Source of the DNA: Kaistia algarum
GTDB taxonomy: Bacteria; Pseudomonadota; Alphaproteobacteria; Rhizobiales; Kaistiaceae
Assembly: GCF_026343945.1 (NCBI RefSeq)
Contig: NZ_JAPKNJ010000001.1
Span: 1,922,001 to 1,986,000 of the forward strand
DNA: 64,000 nucleotides
Direction: 5' to 3'
Within the stretch, counting starts at the first letter, position 1. Each line of letters starts with the position of its first letter. The translations under genes were made by a program, and so were the position numbers. Below the pieces are notes generated by a model. The model worked only from the letters and a program-made list of their open reading frames with translations. It did no database searches and had not been told where the DNA came from. This document shows positions 37,801 to 45,493 of the stretch, in pieces.

Positions 37801-37937
37801 GCACGGGAAGCGAATCCTATGCCCCGCTGGCGCGCGCGATCATCGGGGGCGTCTCGGTCTCCATGGTGGTGACGGTCATCCTCGTGCCGTGCGCTATCTA
37901 TCTGATGCGCTCACGAAAAGGTGCAGTCCCAGCCTGA
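34824..37937 (+). CDS. RND-family multidrug/heavy-metal efflux permease
   Basis: A 1037-residue inner-membrane proton antiporter with the RND layout: TM1 (YLVLVACLALVVLGI), a large periplasmic loop, TM2-6, central linker, second half with TM7-12 and a C-terminal basic tail. The TM4 proton-relay region reads LAFSRLIDNSVVVLENIF, so the second acidic residue of the AcrB-type DD pair is Asn. A single Asp here is known in other RND branches. It probably exports hydrophobic compounds. It starts 31 nt after the adaptor and forms a two-gene operon with it. Substrate unknown. Confidence 0.9.
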   Translation: MARFAIRYPYLVLVACLALVVLGITTLVRMPVDLFPEAPIPVVVVATFYSGMPPEQVEASITGRFERFFTLAGGIDRIESRSLPGVSLIKIVFKPGTDADSAVSGISNLAMANLRRLPAGTLPPVVLKFDASALPVCLITLSGLGLDETRLRDLGQFSIRNQVAGAPGASVPQPFGGKYRQIMVYVDPMKLESRQLSPMDVVTALQGANAILPAGSVTIGPIDYTVQANSQLNTLAEIGRTPLKSLPAGQVIVADVAAVKDGAAIQTSIVRINGQRSVYLPVLKQGGDSNTIEVVQGIRKAVEDLTGLPRSLKANVVFDQSTFVTGAIATLMKEGILGLALTVMLILVFLGNVRATIAVFLSIPLSALAAFMIIGWTGGTVNSMMLGGLALAFSRLIDNSVVVLENIFRHLEEGADPGTAAIKGGEEVALPVLAATLATGIVFFPVTLLAGVSRYFFGSLAAAVVIALAASYLVAMTVVPLYCALFIKSAPAGEKTGGRLARLWARFLASFDRVFRAFLEWFGSILDKLLTRARTVVAVILFACVGCFALLPFLGTSYFPRTDPSQFVVSVKAQPGTSVEETEKMVAKIEFLVRRIVPAADLGMIVSNIGNTADLSAIYTSNSGSHTATVQVSLAKGHRRGSYEYLGLAREAIAAELPELSVYLQAGGLVDSVLNMGLPAPIDLQFTGKDQKAAFAYAKKIMAKARSIPGIGDMIIPQDLEAPILQVTVDRTQSGMLGVTAKDATSNLVTALVSNAMIQPNYWIDPATGIDYLLSVQYPEGRVRNLNDLKAIPVRASVRLDSVASVTKLEGPTEIDHYQLQRIVNLYASTKGEALGPVAHALNQLIAENPPPAGVRVVMRGLVSTMQETFTSLGWGIALAILLVYLVLVAQFRSFTDPLFILLAVLPGLSGVIVMLLLTGTTLNIMSLMGVIMMIGIVVTDSILIVEATSRLLGQGLVLREAVLAGVKTRMRPILMTSLATVAGLLPMALKLGTGSESYAPLARAIIGGVSVSMVVTVILVPCAIYLMRSRKGAVPA

Positions 37938-38262
37938 TACCGCCGAGACGCAGCCAGATCTTCGTTATGTGCCCAGGTGTGTAAGAGACCTGCGGGACGT
38001 GCAGTTCCGAGATTGCTTCGACTATGCTGCGCAGCCCCTCCCCGAAAGGGGGAGGGAATCCGGGGGGCTCCCGCTTGTCTATGGCCCCGGCATCAAGGAG
38101 GCTTCGGCTTTGCCGAAGCTGACCCCGCCCCGAAACCGCCATGCGGTTTCGACCCGCCTTCAAGGTGCTGGCTCAAGCGAGAGTCTGAATCTGCAATATT
38201 CCAGGATCGCTTCGATTATGCTCCGATCCGTCACAGCAGGCTCATCGAGGCGCGGCCATGGA
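37938..38262. other. Hairpin-rich intergenic region after the RND operon
   Basis: 325 nt without a credible gene. It holds three successive hairpins: CCCTCCCC/GGGGAGGG near 38037-38057, GCTTCGGC/GCCGAAGC (38101-38119) and CGAAACCGC/GCGGTTTCG (38131-38151). A short phrase GATYGCTTCGAYTATGCT occurs twice (about 38012-38030 and 38204-38222). This looks like a repetitive extragenic element. Confidence 0.5.
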
Positions 38263-38769
38263 ATGACGCTCATAGGATCAGAGCGAATCGTTTACCGGAC
38301 GGATCCGGCCAGCAGCATCGCCGCGCTCGCCTTCGGCGCGCTGGTCGGGGGTGCATTGTCTCCTCTTTGCGTTCTGGCCTGGTCGATAATCTTCGGTCAC
38401 GGAGACATCACCGTGTCAGTGAACGATATCATCCTTGGTTTCTATATCTTCACGGTCTCATCCTTCGTCTGGCTTTTTGGTCTGACATTCCTCGCGGCGC
38501 CGATCTGGATCGTTCTCCACTGGCGGAATTGGCGGGATGCGCGCGCCGCCATTCTATTTGGTGCCGGCCTTTGCTTTGCGGTCGGCTTCGCGTTGTTCGG
38601 GCTGCTGGCGGATAATCACGCCAGGGGGTCTGACGCGATGTTTGTGGGCGGGAGGCTGACAATTCTTGGCTGGCAATCGGCTGCCGAAGCCGGCCTGTTC
38701 CTCGCCGTTCAGGGAGCCATTGTCGGCTTCGCCGTCTGGCGTTGGGCCTATCGAAAGCAAGTTAGCTGA
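38263..38769 (+). CDS. Hypothetical small membrane protein
   Basis: A 168-residue protein with four predicted membrane helices (ASSIAALAFGALVGGALSPLCVLAWSIIF, IILGFYIFTVSSFVWLFGLTFLAAPIWIVL, AAILFGAGLCFAVGFALFGLLA and AGLFLAVQGAIVGFAVWRWAY). The upstream reading frame is non-coding repeat sequence, so ATG 38263 is chosen. No family is recognised. It could be an orphan or recently recruited gene. Confidence 0.5.
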   Translation: MTLIGSERIVYRTDPASSIAALAFGALVGGALSPLCVLAWSIIFGHGDITVSVNDIILGFYIFTVSSFVWLFGLTFLAAPIWIVLHWRNWRDARAAILFGAGLCFAVGFALFGLLADNHARGSDAMFVGGRLTILGWQSAAEAGLFLAVQGAIVGFAVWRWAYRKQVS

Positions 38770-38827
38770 CGTCCGTTCAATCGTATTGCCGTCTGGAGCC
38801 GCAAGAGTTCACCACCCGCTCCCCTTC

Positions 38828-38996
38828 AACCCTCCCCTTGCGGGAGGGTCAAATCCGCGCAACCGGATTGGGGAGGGGTCGCTTTCGCACCGGCCTGGCT
38901 GCCCGCCGGGGCCTGCAATGATCCACGCCCAGCACCGCGACCCCTCCCCAAATCCGCTTGCGCACTTTCGGCCCTCCCGCAAGGGGGGGGCTCAAG
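38828..38996. repeat. Large imperfect inverted repeat (extragenic palindromic element)
   Basis: About 55-bp arms at 38828-38882 and 38938-38996 are reverse complements with a few mismatches; each holds a smaller CCTCCC...GGGAGG hairpin and the block AAATCCG. The element sits between the small membrane protein and nth. Similar CTCCCC-type repeats appear at 38037-38057. It is consistent with a dispersed intergenic repeat of Rhizobiales. Confidence 0.65.
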
Positions 38997-39010
38997 GAGA
39001 CCGTCGCTCT

Positions 39011-39721
39011 TCACCCCACCACCTTCCCCTCCCACCGACAAATATCCCGGACGATACAAACCGCACAGTCCGGCTTCCGCGCTTTGCAGACATACCTTCC
39101 ATGCAGGATCAGCCAGTGATGCGCGTGGAGGCGGTAGGGCTTCGGCACGACCTTTTCCAGCCCCGCCTCGACCACCACGACGTCCTTGCCCGGCGCCAGG
39201 CCCGTCCGATTCGAGACGCGGAAGATGTGGGTGTCGACGGCGATGGTGGGGTCGCCGAAGGCGATGTTGAGGACGACATTGGCCGTCTTGCGGCCGACGC
39301 CGGGTAGCGCCTCCAGCGCTTCGCGGCTGCGTGGGACTTCGCTGCCATGGCGCTCGATCAGCAGTTGCGACAGCGCGTAGACGTTCTTCGCCTTGTTGCG
39401 AAAGAGGCCGATCGTCTTGATGAAGTCGCGGATCCTATCTTCGCCGAGCGCCACCATCTTTTCCGGCGTGTCGGCGAGCGCGAACAGGGCGCGCGTTGCC
39501 TTGTTGACGCCGGCGTCGGTCGCCTGCGCCGAGAGCACGACGGCGACGAGCAGCGTGAACGGATTGACGCTTTCCAGTTCCCCCTTCGGCTCGGGGTCGC
39601 GCGCCTCGAAGCGGGCAAAGAAGGTCTCGATCTCGGCCTTCGACAGCAGGCTCGCGCGCCGCGACGTTTTTGCAGGGCCGGGGCGGCGAGCTCCGGTCGG
39701 AAGGGTCTTCGCTTTCGCCAT
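39011..39721 (-). CDS. nth: Endonuclease III (DNA glycosylase/AP lyase)
   Basis: A 236-residue base-excision-repair enzyme. The helix-hairpin-helix ALPGVGRKTANVVLN is present. The catalytic Asp lies in AVDTHIFRVSNR. The [4Fe-4S] ligands have spacing C-x6-C-x2-C-x5-C (CKARKPDCAVCIVRDIC) near the C-terminus. The enzyme removes oxidised pyrimidines and cleaves at AP sites. ATG 39721 is preferred; two upstream Mets lie in the divergent promoter region. The neighbouring DUF2244 gene begins 23 nt away on the other strand. Confidence 0.95.
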   Translation of the reverse strand: MAKAKTLPTGARRPGPAKTSRRASLLSKAEIETFFARFEARDPEPKGELESVNPFTLLVAVVLSAQATDAGVNKATRALFALADTPEKMVALGEDRIRDFIKTIGLFRNKAKNVYALSQLLIERHGSEVPRSREALEALPGVGRKTANVVLNIAFGDPTIAVDTHIFRVSNRTGLAPGKDVVVVEAGLEKVVPKPYRLHAHHWLILHGRYVCKARKPDCAVCIVRDICRWEGKVVG

Positions 39722-39743
39722 CAGTCCTCTATACTTTGCCGTC

Positions 39744-40256
39744 ATGAGCGATCGCAATCAGGACCCTGCGCCGGATGTCCTTTTCGAAGCCGTGCTGAAG
39801 CCGCACCGCTCGCTGTCGCCGCGCGGCTTCGGCTTGCTGCTGATGTTCATCGCCTCGACCTGCTTTATAGGGGGGCTGCTGTTCTGGTCGATGGGCTATT
39901 GGCCGATCGCCGTCTTCTTCGCCCTCGACATCGTCGCCATCCAGTTCGCCTTCCGGATGAACTATCATTCGGGCCGGGCGATGGAGATCGTCACGATGAC
40001 CCAGCAGAGCCTGACCGTGCGACGCGTCGCGCCGGACGGGCGCCTGCAGGACTTCGCCTTCAACCCCTATTGGGCGCGCTTCGAGGTCAATCGACACCCG
40101 GAATGGGGCGTGATGCGCATGGCGTTGACCTCGCATGGCAAGGCGCTCGCCATCGGCGATTTCCTCGGCCCCGACGACCGCGACAGTTTCGCGAAGGCGT
40201 TTCAGGAGGCGCTGAAGGCGGCGCGGGGAATGCCGGAGGTTCACGGCGTCGCTTGA
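39744..40256 (+). CDS. DUF2244 domain membrane protein
   Basis: A 170-residue protein matching the DUF2244 family: HRSLSPRGFGLLLMFIASTCFIGGLLFW, two hydrophobic helices (to about residue 70), then QSLTVRRVAPDGRLQDFAFNPYWARFEV and a soluble C-terminal half. Divergent to nth with only 22 nt between starts, an arrangement frequently seen in alphaproteobacteria. Function unknown. Confidence 0.85.
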   Translation: MSDRNQDPAPDVLFEAVLKPHRSLSPRGFGLLLMFIASTCFIGGLLFWSMGYWPIAVFFALDIVAIQFAFRMNYHSGRAMEIVTMTQQSLTVRRVAPDGRLQDFAFNPYWARFEVNRHPEWGVMRMALTSHGKALAIGDFLGPDDRDSFAKAFQEALKAARGMPEVHGVA

Positions 40257-40312
40257 GCGTCCCCGCCGTGGCCGGACGGATGCCTCGTCCGCCGCTGGGG
40301 GCATCGCCTTCG

Positions 40313-41125
40313 CTAGCCGGCGTGCAAATCGTCGGCCGCGATGTCGAGCAGGCGGTTCATCGCCGCGCGCGCGCCAGCCGTATCGCGCATGCGGATTGCC
40401 TCCAGCACGCTTTGATGGGCGGCGAGCGCCCGTGACTGGGCCTCCATCAGCCGGTTCGTCACCAGGAATGAGGCGCTGAGCGCCGCCTCCAGCATGCCAA
40501 CCAGCCCCTTCAACACGACATTGTGGCTGGCGCCGATCAGGCTGCGATGGAAGGCGAGGTCGGCGCGGCAGACGCCTTCGAGATCATGCGGGATCGAATC
40601 GCGCATCGCATTGAACGCCGCTTCGATCGCCGCCAGATCCGAGCCGGTGCCGCGCCGCGCTGCGAGTTCGGCGGCGGCGGGCTCGAAGATGCGACGCGCC
40701 TCCAGCAGGCCTGCGACCAGCTCCGTGTCGTTCTGGATATCGGGATGCCAGCTCAGCACGACGGGATCGAGCAGGCGCCAGTCATCGCGCGGCAGCACAC
40801 GCACGCCGACCCGGCGCCTTGCCTCGACGAGACCCTTGGCCGACAGAACCTTGACCGCCTCGCGAATGGAGGTGCGGCTGACGCCCAGCAGGGTGCAGAG
40901 TTCTTCCTCGCGCGGCAGCATGTCACCGGGGCGATAGGTGCCGCCGAGGATGCGGCTGCCCAGCACGTTCACGACCGAATCATGGACGCGGCTGCCGCCG
41001 CCCGCGGCCTCGGCCGGCCGCCAGGCCTCGCTGTCGCCATCCGCCGGACGGGCTGTCATGTTCGTCCCCCGCATTCCTTCGGCAGCCGGACCTGCGACGA
41101 TGTCGAAGACGCGACCGTCATTCAT
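40313..41125 (-). CDS. FadR-subfamily GntR transcriptional regulator
   Basis: A 270-residue regulator with an N-terminal winged helix (LPREEELCTLLGVSRTSIREAVKVLSAKGLVEARRRVGVRVL, about 70-115) and a C-terminal all-helical FCD domain that binds acidic metabolites, often via a metal. The start at 41125 overlaps the SDR stop (ATGAATGA); a later Met at 41059 is possible. It is likely the local regulator of this sugar-acid catabolic locus. Regulators of this subfamily control galactonate, gluconate and uronate pathways. Confidence 0.88.
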   Translation of the reverse strand: MNDGRVFDIVAGPAAEGMRGTNMTARPADGDSEAWRPAEAAGGGSRVHDSVVNVLGSRILGGTYRPGDMLPREEELCTLLGVSRTSIREAVKVLSAKGLVEARRRVGVRVLPRDDWRLLDPVVLSWHPDIQNDTELVAGLLEARRIFEPAAAELAARRGTGSDLAAIEAAFNAMRDSIPHDLEGVCRADLAFHRSLIGASHNVVLKGLVGMLEAALSASFLVTNRLMEAQSRALAAHQSVLEAIRMRDTAGARAAMNRLLDIAADDLHAG

Positions 41126-41912
41126 GATAGAGCACCGACCGGCCGCCATCGACGACGATGCAGGCCGCGTTCAGGAACGGCGCCTCGTCGGACGCAAGAA
41201 ACAGCGCGGTCATCGCGATCTCGTCCGGCTTTCCGATGCGCTTTTGCGGATGCAATTCATAGGCCCGTCTTTTTTCGGCTTCCGGATCGGGAAAGCCGTT
41301 CCAATAATCGATCGCGATCTGCGTCTCGATATAGCCCGGCGCGATCGCGTTCACACGCAGGCCGCGGGCAGCATATTCAATGCCGAGCGCCCGGGTGAGG
41401 CCGAGCAGGCCATGCTTGGCAACGGGATAGGGAAAGCAGCCGGGAATGATCGAGAAGCTGTGCGTCGAGGCGATGTTGACGATCGCCCCATGGCCCTGAT
41501 CGAGCATCGCCGGCAGGACGGCGCGGCTCATGCGCCAGACGCCGTCCAGATCGATGTCGAAGCAGCGGCGCCATTCGGCCTCGCTGGTTTCGAGCGGATC
41601 ATGGAAGACGTTGATGCCGGCATTGTTGACCAGGACGTCGATCCGGCCGAACGCCGCCAGCGTCGCGCTCGCCACCGCCTCGACGCTGTCGGCGCTGCGC
41701 ACGTCGCAGGGGAGGAACCGGGCCGACGATCCCTCCGGCGACAGGCTGGCCGCGACCGCCGCCCCCGTCGCGGCGTCGATCTCGGCAATGACGACCCTCG
41801 CGCCCTCCCGGTGGAAGGCGCGCGCCGTGGCCTCGCCGATGCCACGACCGGCGCCGGTAATGATCGCGACCTTGCCTTCAAGCCTGCCGCAACCATCGGA
41901 TCTTCCACTCAT
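41118..41912 (-). CDS. SDR-family oxidoreductase
   Basis: A 264-residue classical short-chain dehydrogenase. The cofactor motif is TGAGRGIG (in VAIITGAGRGIGEATARAF). NNAG is present in VLVNNAGINVF. The Y-x3-K catalytic pair is YPVAKHG preceded by Ser in IASTHSFS. The C-terminal GGR end is typical. It probably oxidises a sugar or aldonolactone precursor to feed the dehydratase encoded next to it. It follows that gene by only eight nt and overlaps the regulator, so the three are one operon. Confidence 0.9.
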   Translation of the reverse strand: MSGRSDGCGRLEGKVAIITGAGRGIGEATARAFHREGARVVIAEIDAATGAAVAASLSPEGSSARFLPCDVRSADSVEAVASATLAAFGRIDVLVNNAGINVFHDPLETSEAEWRRCFDIDLDGVWRMSRAVLPAMLDQGHGAIVNIASTHSFSIIPGCFPYPVAKHGLLGLTRALGIEYAARGLRVNAIAPGYIETQIAIDYWNGFPDPEAEKRRAYELHPQKRIGKPDEIAMTALFLASDEAPFLNAACIVVDGGRSVLYHE

Positions 41913-41919
41913 GGCCGCC

Positions 41920-43110
41920 TCACCAATCCACCACCGTGCCATCGCCCAGCACGGCATTCTGCGTGTGCAGCACCTCCTGCGCGAAGGGATGGCGGTCGCA
42001 GACGGCCTCGTCGACCTCGATGCCCAGGCCGGGCGCCTCCGGCACCTGCCAATAGCCATCCACCATGCGGATCGGCCCCTGGACGACGTCGAAATACCAG
42101 GGCACTGCGCCGACCATCTCCTCCTGGATGACGTGGTTGGGCGTCGATACGGCAAAATGCAGGGCCGCCACGCCGGCGATCGGTCCGAGAGGATTGTGCG
42201 GGGCGACGCCGACGCCGACGGATTCGGCATGGGCCGCGATCTTCTTCGCCTCCAGCAGGCCGCCGCAATGGCAGATATCGGGCTGGATGATGCTGACCGC
42301 GTTCGCCGCCAGGAGCTCGACGAATTCGCTGCGCTCGACAAGCCGCTCGCCGGTGGCCAGAGGCACGGACGAGCGTGCGGCGATCGCCTTCAGCCCGGCT
42401 GTATCGCCCGGCGGCAGCGGCTCCTCGACGAACATCGGCCGCGCCGGGGCCAGCGCATCGATATAGGCGAGCGCGGCGCCGATCGAAGCCGGGCGGCCGT
42501 GAAAATCGACCATGATCTCCACCGTCGGACCCACCGCCTTGCGCAGGCCCTCCATCAGCCGGGCGACCTTGTCCACGTCCGGCAGCGGCGCATGATAATG
42601 CGTATAAGGGATGAAGACGGCCTTGAACGCGCGATAGCCCTTCTCGATGACCTCGCGCGCCCGCTCGACAAGCGGGTCGGCTTCCAGCGTCTCATAGACG
42701 GCGCGCATGTCGCCGAGGCCCAGATGCGTATAGACGCCGACCTTGTCGCGCACCTTGCCGCCGAGCAGCCGCCAGACCGGGACGCCGAAATCCTTGCCCA
42801 GTATGTCCCATAGCGCCATTTCGATCCCGGAAATGGCGCTCATGCCGATCGCCCCGAGCCGCCAGAAGGATTGCTTCTTCATGACGCGCACGGCCTGCTC
42901 GATATCGCGCGGATCGCGGCCAAGGAGAAGCGGCGCCAGATCCTCGACGGCACCGACGACGGCCCGCGTCTTCCATTCGAGCGTCGCCTCGCCCCATCCA
43001 TAGAGGCCCGGCGTATCCGTCAGCACCTTGACGAACACCCAGTTGCGCATTTCCGCATTGACGATGCGGGTCTCGATACCGGTGATCTTCAAGGCGTTCC
43101 TCAGCTGCAT
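41920..43110 (-). CDS. Mandelate racemase/muconate lactonizing-type enolase, galactonate-dehydratase-like
   Basis: A 396-residue enolase-superfamily protein. Metal ligands appear in EIMVDFHGRP (Asp), MFVEEPLPP (Glu) and PLATGERL (Glu). The base His lies in GVAPHNPLGPIA. DFHGR, QPDICHCGG and APHNPLGP resemble D-galactonate dehydratase, which converts an aldonate to a 2-keto-3-deoxy sugar acid. The exact sugar is not determinable. ATG 43110 begins the homologous part, but no ribosome-binding site is visible. An inverted repeat immediately precedes the start. Confidence 0.85.
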   Translation of the reverse strand: MQLRNALKITGIETRIVNAEMRNWVFVKVLTDTPGLYGWGEATLEWKTRAVVGAVEDLAPLLLGRDPRDIEQAVRVMKKQSFWRLGAIGMSAISGIEMALWDILGKDFGVPVWRLLGGKVRDKVGVYTHLGLGDMRAVYETLEADPLVERAREVIEKGYRAFKAVFIPYTHYHAPLPDVDKVARLMEGLRKAVGPTVEIMVDFHGRPASIGAALAYIDALAPARPMFVEEPLPPGDTAGLKAIAARSSVPLATGERLVERSEFVELLAANAVSIIQPDICHCGGLLEAKKIAAHAESVGVGVAPHNPLGPIAGVAALHFAVSTPNHVIQEEMVGAVPWYFDVVQGPIRMVDGYWQVPEAPGLGIEVDEAVCDRHPFAQEVLHTQNAVLGDGTVVDW

Positions 43111-43123
43111 TAGATCATATCTA
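43111..43123. promoter_or_regulatory. Palindromic operator candidate at the enolase start
   Basis: TAGATCATATCTA is a perfect 5-bp-arm inverted repeat (TAGAT/ATCTA, 3-nt centre) ending at the ATG. A related half-site GTATCTAA occurs at about 43263-43270. GntR/FCD regulators bind short AT-rich palindromes of this sort. Confidence 0.4.
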
Positions 43124-43385
43124 TATCGACAATAAGCGACTTGCTGGCCGGATACAACGACCTTCGAAACAAAGGCATGAAGCCGATATTGCGCCGCAAC
43201 AGGCTGTTGCAATGCACACTATGTTCTTCGCTCTGGCCGTTGACCGCCAGTTTTAAACATCGTATCTAACTTTCGTTTGATCAGACATAAACAGTCGATC
43301 GAGCCGGCCACGAGGAACTTAAGTCCGGCCGTTTCCAGCCGCGGAGGCGGTTTTGGAACACTTCATCATCCGAGGGGAGGACCGA

Positions 43386-44363
43386 ATGAGATTCGCCAAA
43401 AAGCTCGCCGTCGCCGCTCTGGCCGCCGCATCGTTCGCGTCGGTCGCAGCCCCGGCCCGCGCCGATTCGATCGGCATCGGCGCCATCTATCTGGACGATG
43501 TCGGCTTCTATGCTGCCGTCCGCAAAGGCATCCAGGACGGCGCCAAGTCGATGGGCCGGGAGATCAACCTGCTGGAGACGAACGCTCGCGCCGACCCCGG
43601 CGCCGAGGCCTCGTTCATCGACCGGCTGATCTCGGCCAATGTGAAGGCGATCATCCTTTCCGCCGTTTCCGCGGATGGTTCGGTGCGCGCGATCAAGCGG
43701 GCGCATGAAGCCGGCATTCCGGTCGTCTGCTACAATACCTGCATCAATGAAGCGGACATGAAGCAGTATGTCTTCGCCTACGCTGTCGCCGATCCGAAGG
43801 AATTCGGCCGCAAGCTCGGCGACGTCGCTGCCGATTACTTCGTCGAGAAGGGCATCAAGGCACCGAAGATCGGCGTCTTGAACTGCGAATTCGTCGAGGT
43901 CTGCGTGCTGCGCCGCGAAGGCTTCGAGGAAGCGCTGAAGGCCAAGGTTCCGGGCTACGTCATTGCCGGCAACCAGCGCGGCACCGTTCTCGACGAGGCG
44001 GTTTCGGTCAGCGACCAGATGCTGTCGGCCAACCCCGATATCGACGCCTTCTTCGGCGAGGGCGGCGATGCCGGCACCGGCGCCGTGCGCACCATCAAGC
44101 AGCGCGGCCTCGCCGGCAAGGTCGTCGTCTTCGCCGCCGACATGACCTCGTCAGCCGCCGAGGCGCTCGCCGACTTCACCGTGATGAAGGCGATCGCCGA
44201 CGTGTCCGGCCAGGGCATCGGCAAGCTCGCGCTCGAGCAGGCGCTGAAGGGCGCCGACGGCCAGAAGATAGACAACATCGTCGTGCCGATGAGCATCTCG
44301 ATCTTCAAGTCGCCGGAAGAAGCCAAGGCCTGGCTTGCCGCCCATCCCGACGGGCTTTCCTGA
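43386..44363 (+). CDS. Sugar ABC transporter periplasmic substrate-binding protein (ribose-type)
   Basis: A 325-residue periplasmic binding protein of the Peripla_BP_4 (RbsB-like) family. The signal peptide is MRFAKKLAVAALAAASFASVAAPARA. The two Rossmann-like lobes are seen in SIGIGAIYLDDVGFYAAVRKGIQDGAKSMG, ANVKAIILSAVSADG, and DIDAFFGEGGDAGTGAVRTIKQ. It delivers a monosaccharide or sugar acid to the permease/ATPase encoded at 46402-48911. GGGGAGG precedes the ATG. It heads the plus-strand operon opposite the dehydratase operon. Confidence 0.9.
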   Translation: MRFAKKLAVAALAAASFASVAAPARADSIGIGAIYLDDVGFYAAVRKGIQDGAKSMGREINLLETNARADPGAEASFIDRLISANVKAIILSAVSADGSVRAIKRAHEAGIPVVCYNTCINEADMKQYVFAYAVADPKEFGRKLGDVAADYFVEKGIKAPKIGVLNCEFVEVCVLRREGFEEALKAKVPGYVIAGNQRGTVLDEAVSVSDQMLSANPDIDAFFGEGGDAGTGAVRTIKQRGLAGKVVVFAADMTSSAAEALADFTVMKAIADVSGQGIGKLALEQALKGADGQKIDNIVVPMSISIFKSPEEAKAWLAAHPDGLS

Positions 44364-44440
44364 TCGCCGCTTCCTCCCGAGCCATGCGATCCTGGCCGCC
44401 GCCCGGTGCGGCGGCCATCTTGACCTGCGGAGACGAAATC

Positions 44441-45490
44441 ATGCCCAGAATGCTCGCCGCCTATCTGCCCGGAAATTCCACCGTGGACATGCGCGAGATC
44501 GACGTCCCGAAGCCGGGCGTCGGCGAAGTGCTACTGAAGATGAGAGCTTCCGGCATTTGCGGAAGTGACATCCACTACATCTACCACAAGCACCTCGGCG
44601 ACGATCCGCGCACCTCCTATCAGGGGGTGGTAGCGGGACATGAGCCGGCCGGCGAAATCGTAGAACTGGGCATCGGTTGCCGGCATTTCCGACCCGGCGA
44701 CCGCGTCGCCGTCTATCATATCTCCGGCTGCGGCTTCTGCCGCAATTGCCGCAAGGGATTCCAGATCTCCTGCACCGACCCGATGCGCGCCGCCTATGGC
44801 TGGCAGCGTGACGGCGGCCATGCGGAATATATGGTCGCCGACGAGCGCGACCTCGTTCACCTGCCGGATTCGCTCAGCTACCGCGACGGCTGCTTCATTT
44901 CCTGCGGCGTCGGCACGGCTTATGAAGCCGTGCTGCGCGGCAACATCTCCGGCAGCGACGCCGTCCTCGTCGTCGGGCTCGGCCCGGTCGGCATGGCGGC
45001 GCTGATGCTGGCCCGCGGCCGGGGCGCCCGGGCGACGATCGGCGTCGATGTCCAGCCGGAGCGCGTCGAGACGGCCCTCAAGCTCGGCCTGCTCGACCAT
45101 GGCCTCATCGCGGGACCGGATACGCTTGGCGAGATCGAGGCGCTCACCAAAGGCGGCGCGGCCGTGACGATCGACTGCTCCGGCAATCCGCGCGGCCGGG
45201 TGCTGGCGCTGCAGGCGACGCGCACCTGGGGGCGCTGCGTCTATATCGGCGAGACCGGCATGGTGCAGTTCAATGTCAGCGATGATCTGCTGCACCGCCA
45301 GCGCACCATCTACGGGTCCTGGGTCACCAGCGTGCACAATATGGATCAGTGCTGCGAGGACCTCGATGCCTGGGGCCTGCATCCGCACGACATCATCACC
45401 GATGCCTTCCCGCTGGAAAGGGCGCCGCAAGCCTATGCGCTGATGGCGGGCGGGCGTTCCGGCAAGGTCATCATCGAATATCCGGGCTGA
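44441..45490 (+). CDS. Zinc-dependent alcohol/polyol dehydrogenase (MDR superfamily)
   Basis: A 349-residue medium-chain dehydrogenase. The catalytic zinc ligands are in ASGICGSDIHYI (Cys) and VVAGHEPAGEI (His-Glu). The structural zinc Cys cluster is GCGFCRNCRKGFQISC. The NAD(P)-binding motif is VLVVGLGPVGMAAL. The sequence resembles sorbitol, xylitol or threonine dehydrogenases. It lies between the binding protein and the epimerase, so it probably oxidises the imported sugar or alditol. Substrate open. Confidence 0.9.
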   Translation: MPRMLAAYLPGNSTVDMREIDVPKPGVGEVLLKMRASGICGSDIHYIYHKHLGDDPRTSYQGVVAGHEPAGEIVELGIGCRHFRPGDRVAVYHISGCGFCRNCRKGFQISCTDPMRAAYGWQRDGGHAEYMVADERDLVHLPDSLSYRDGCFISCGVGTAYEAVLRGNISGSDAVLVVGLGPVGMAALMLARGRGARATIGVDVQPERVETALKLGLLDHGLIAGPDTLGEIEALTKGGAAVTIDCSGNPRGRVLALQATRTWGRCVYIGETGMVQFNVSDDLLHRQRTIYGSWVTSVHNMDQCCEDLDAWGLHPHDIITDAFPLERAPQAYALMAGGRSGKVIIEYPG

Positions 45491-45493
45491 GCC

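Noticed and set aside
38037..38996. CRISPR array
   Set aside because: The repeated units are inverted, irregular in spacing and few; no cas genes are near.
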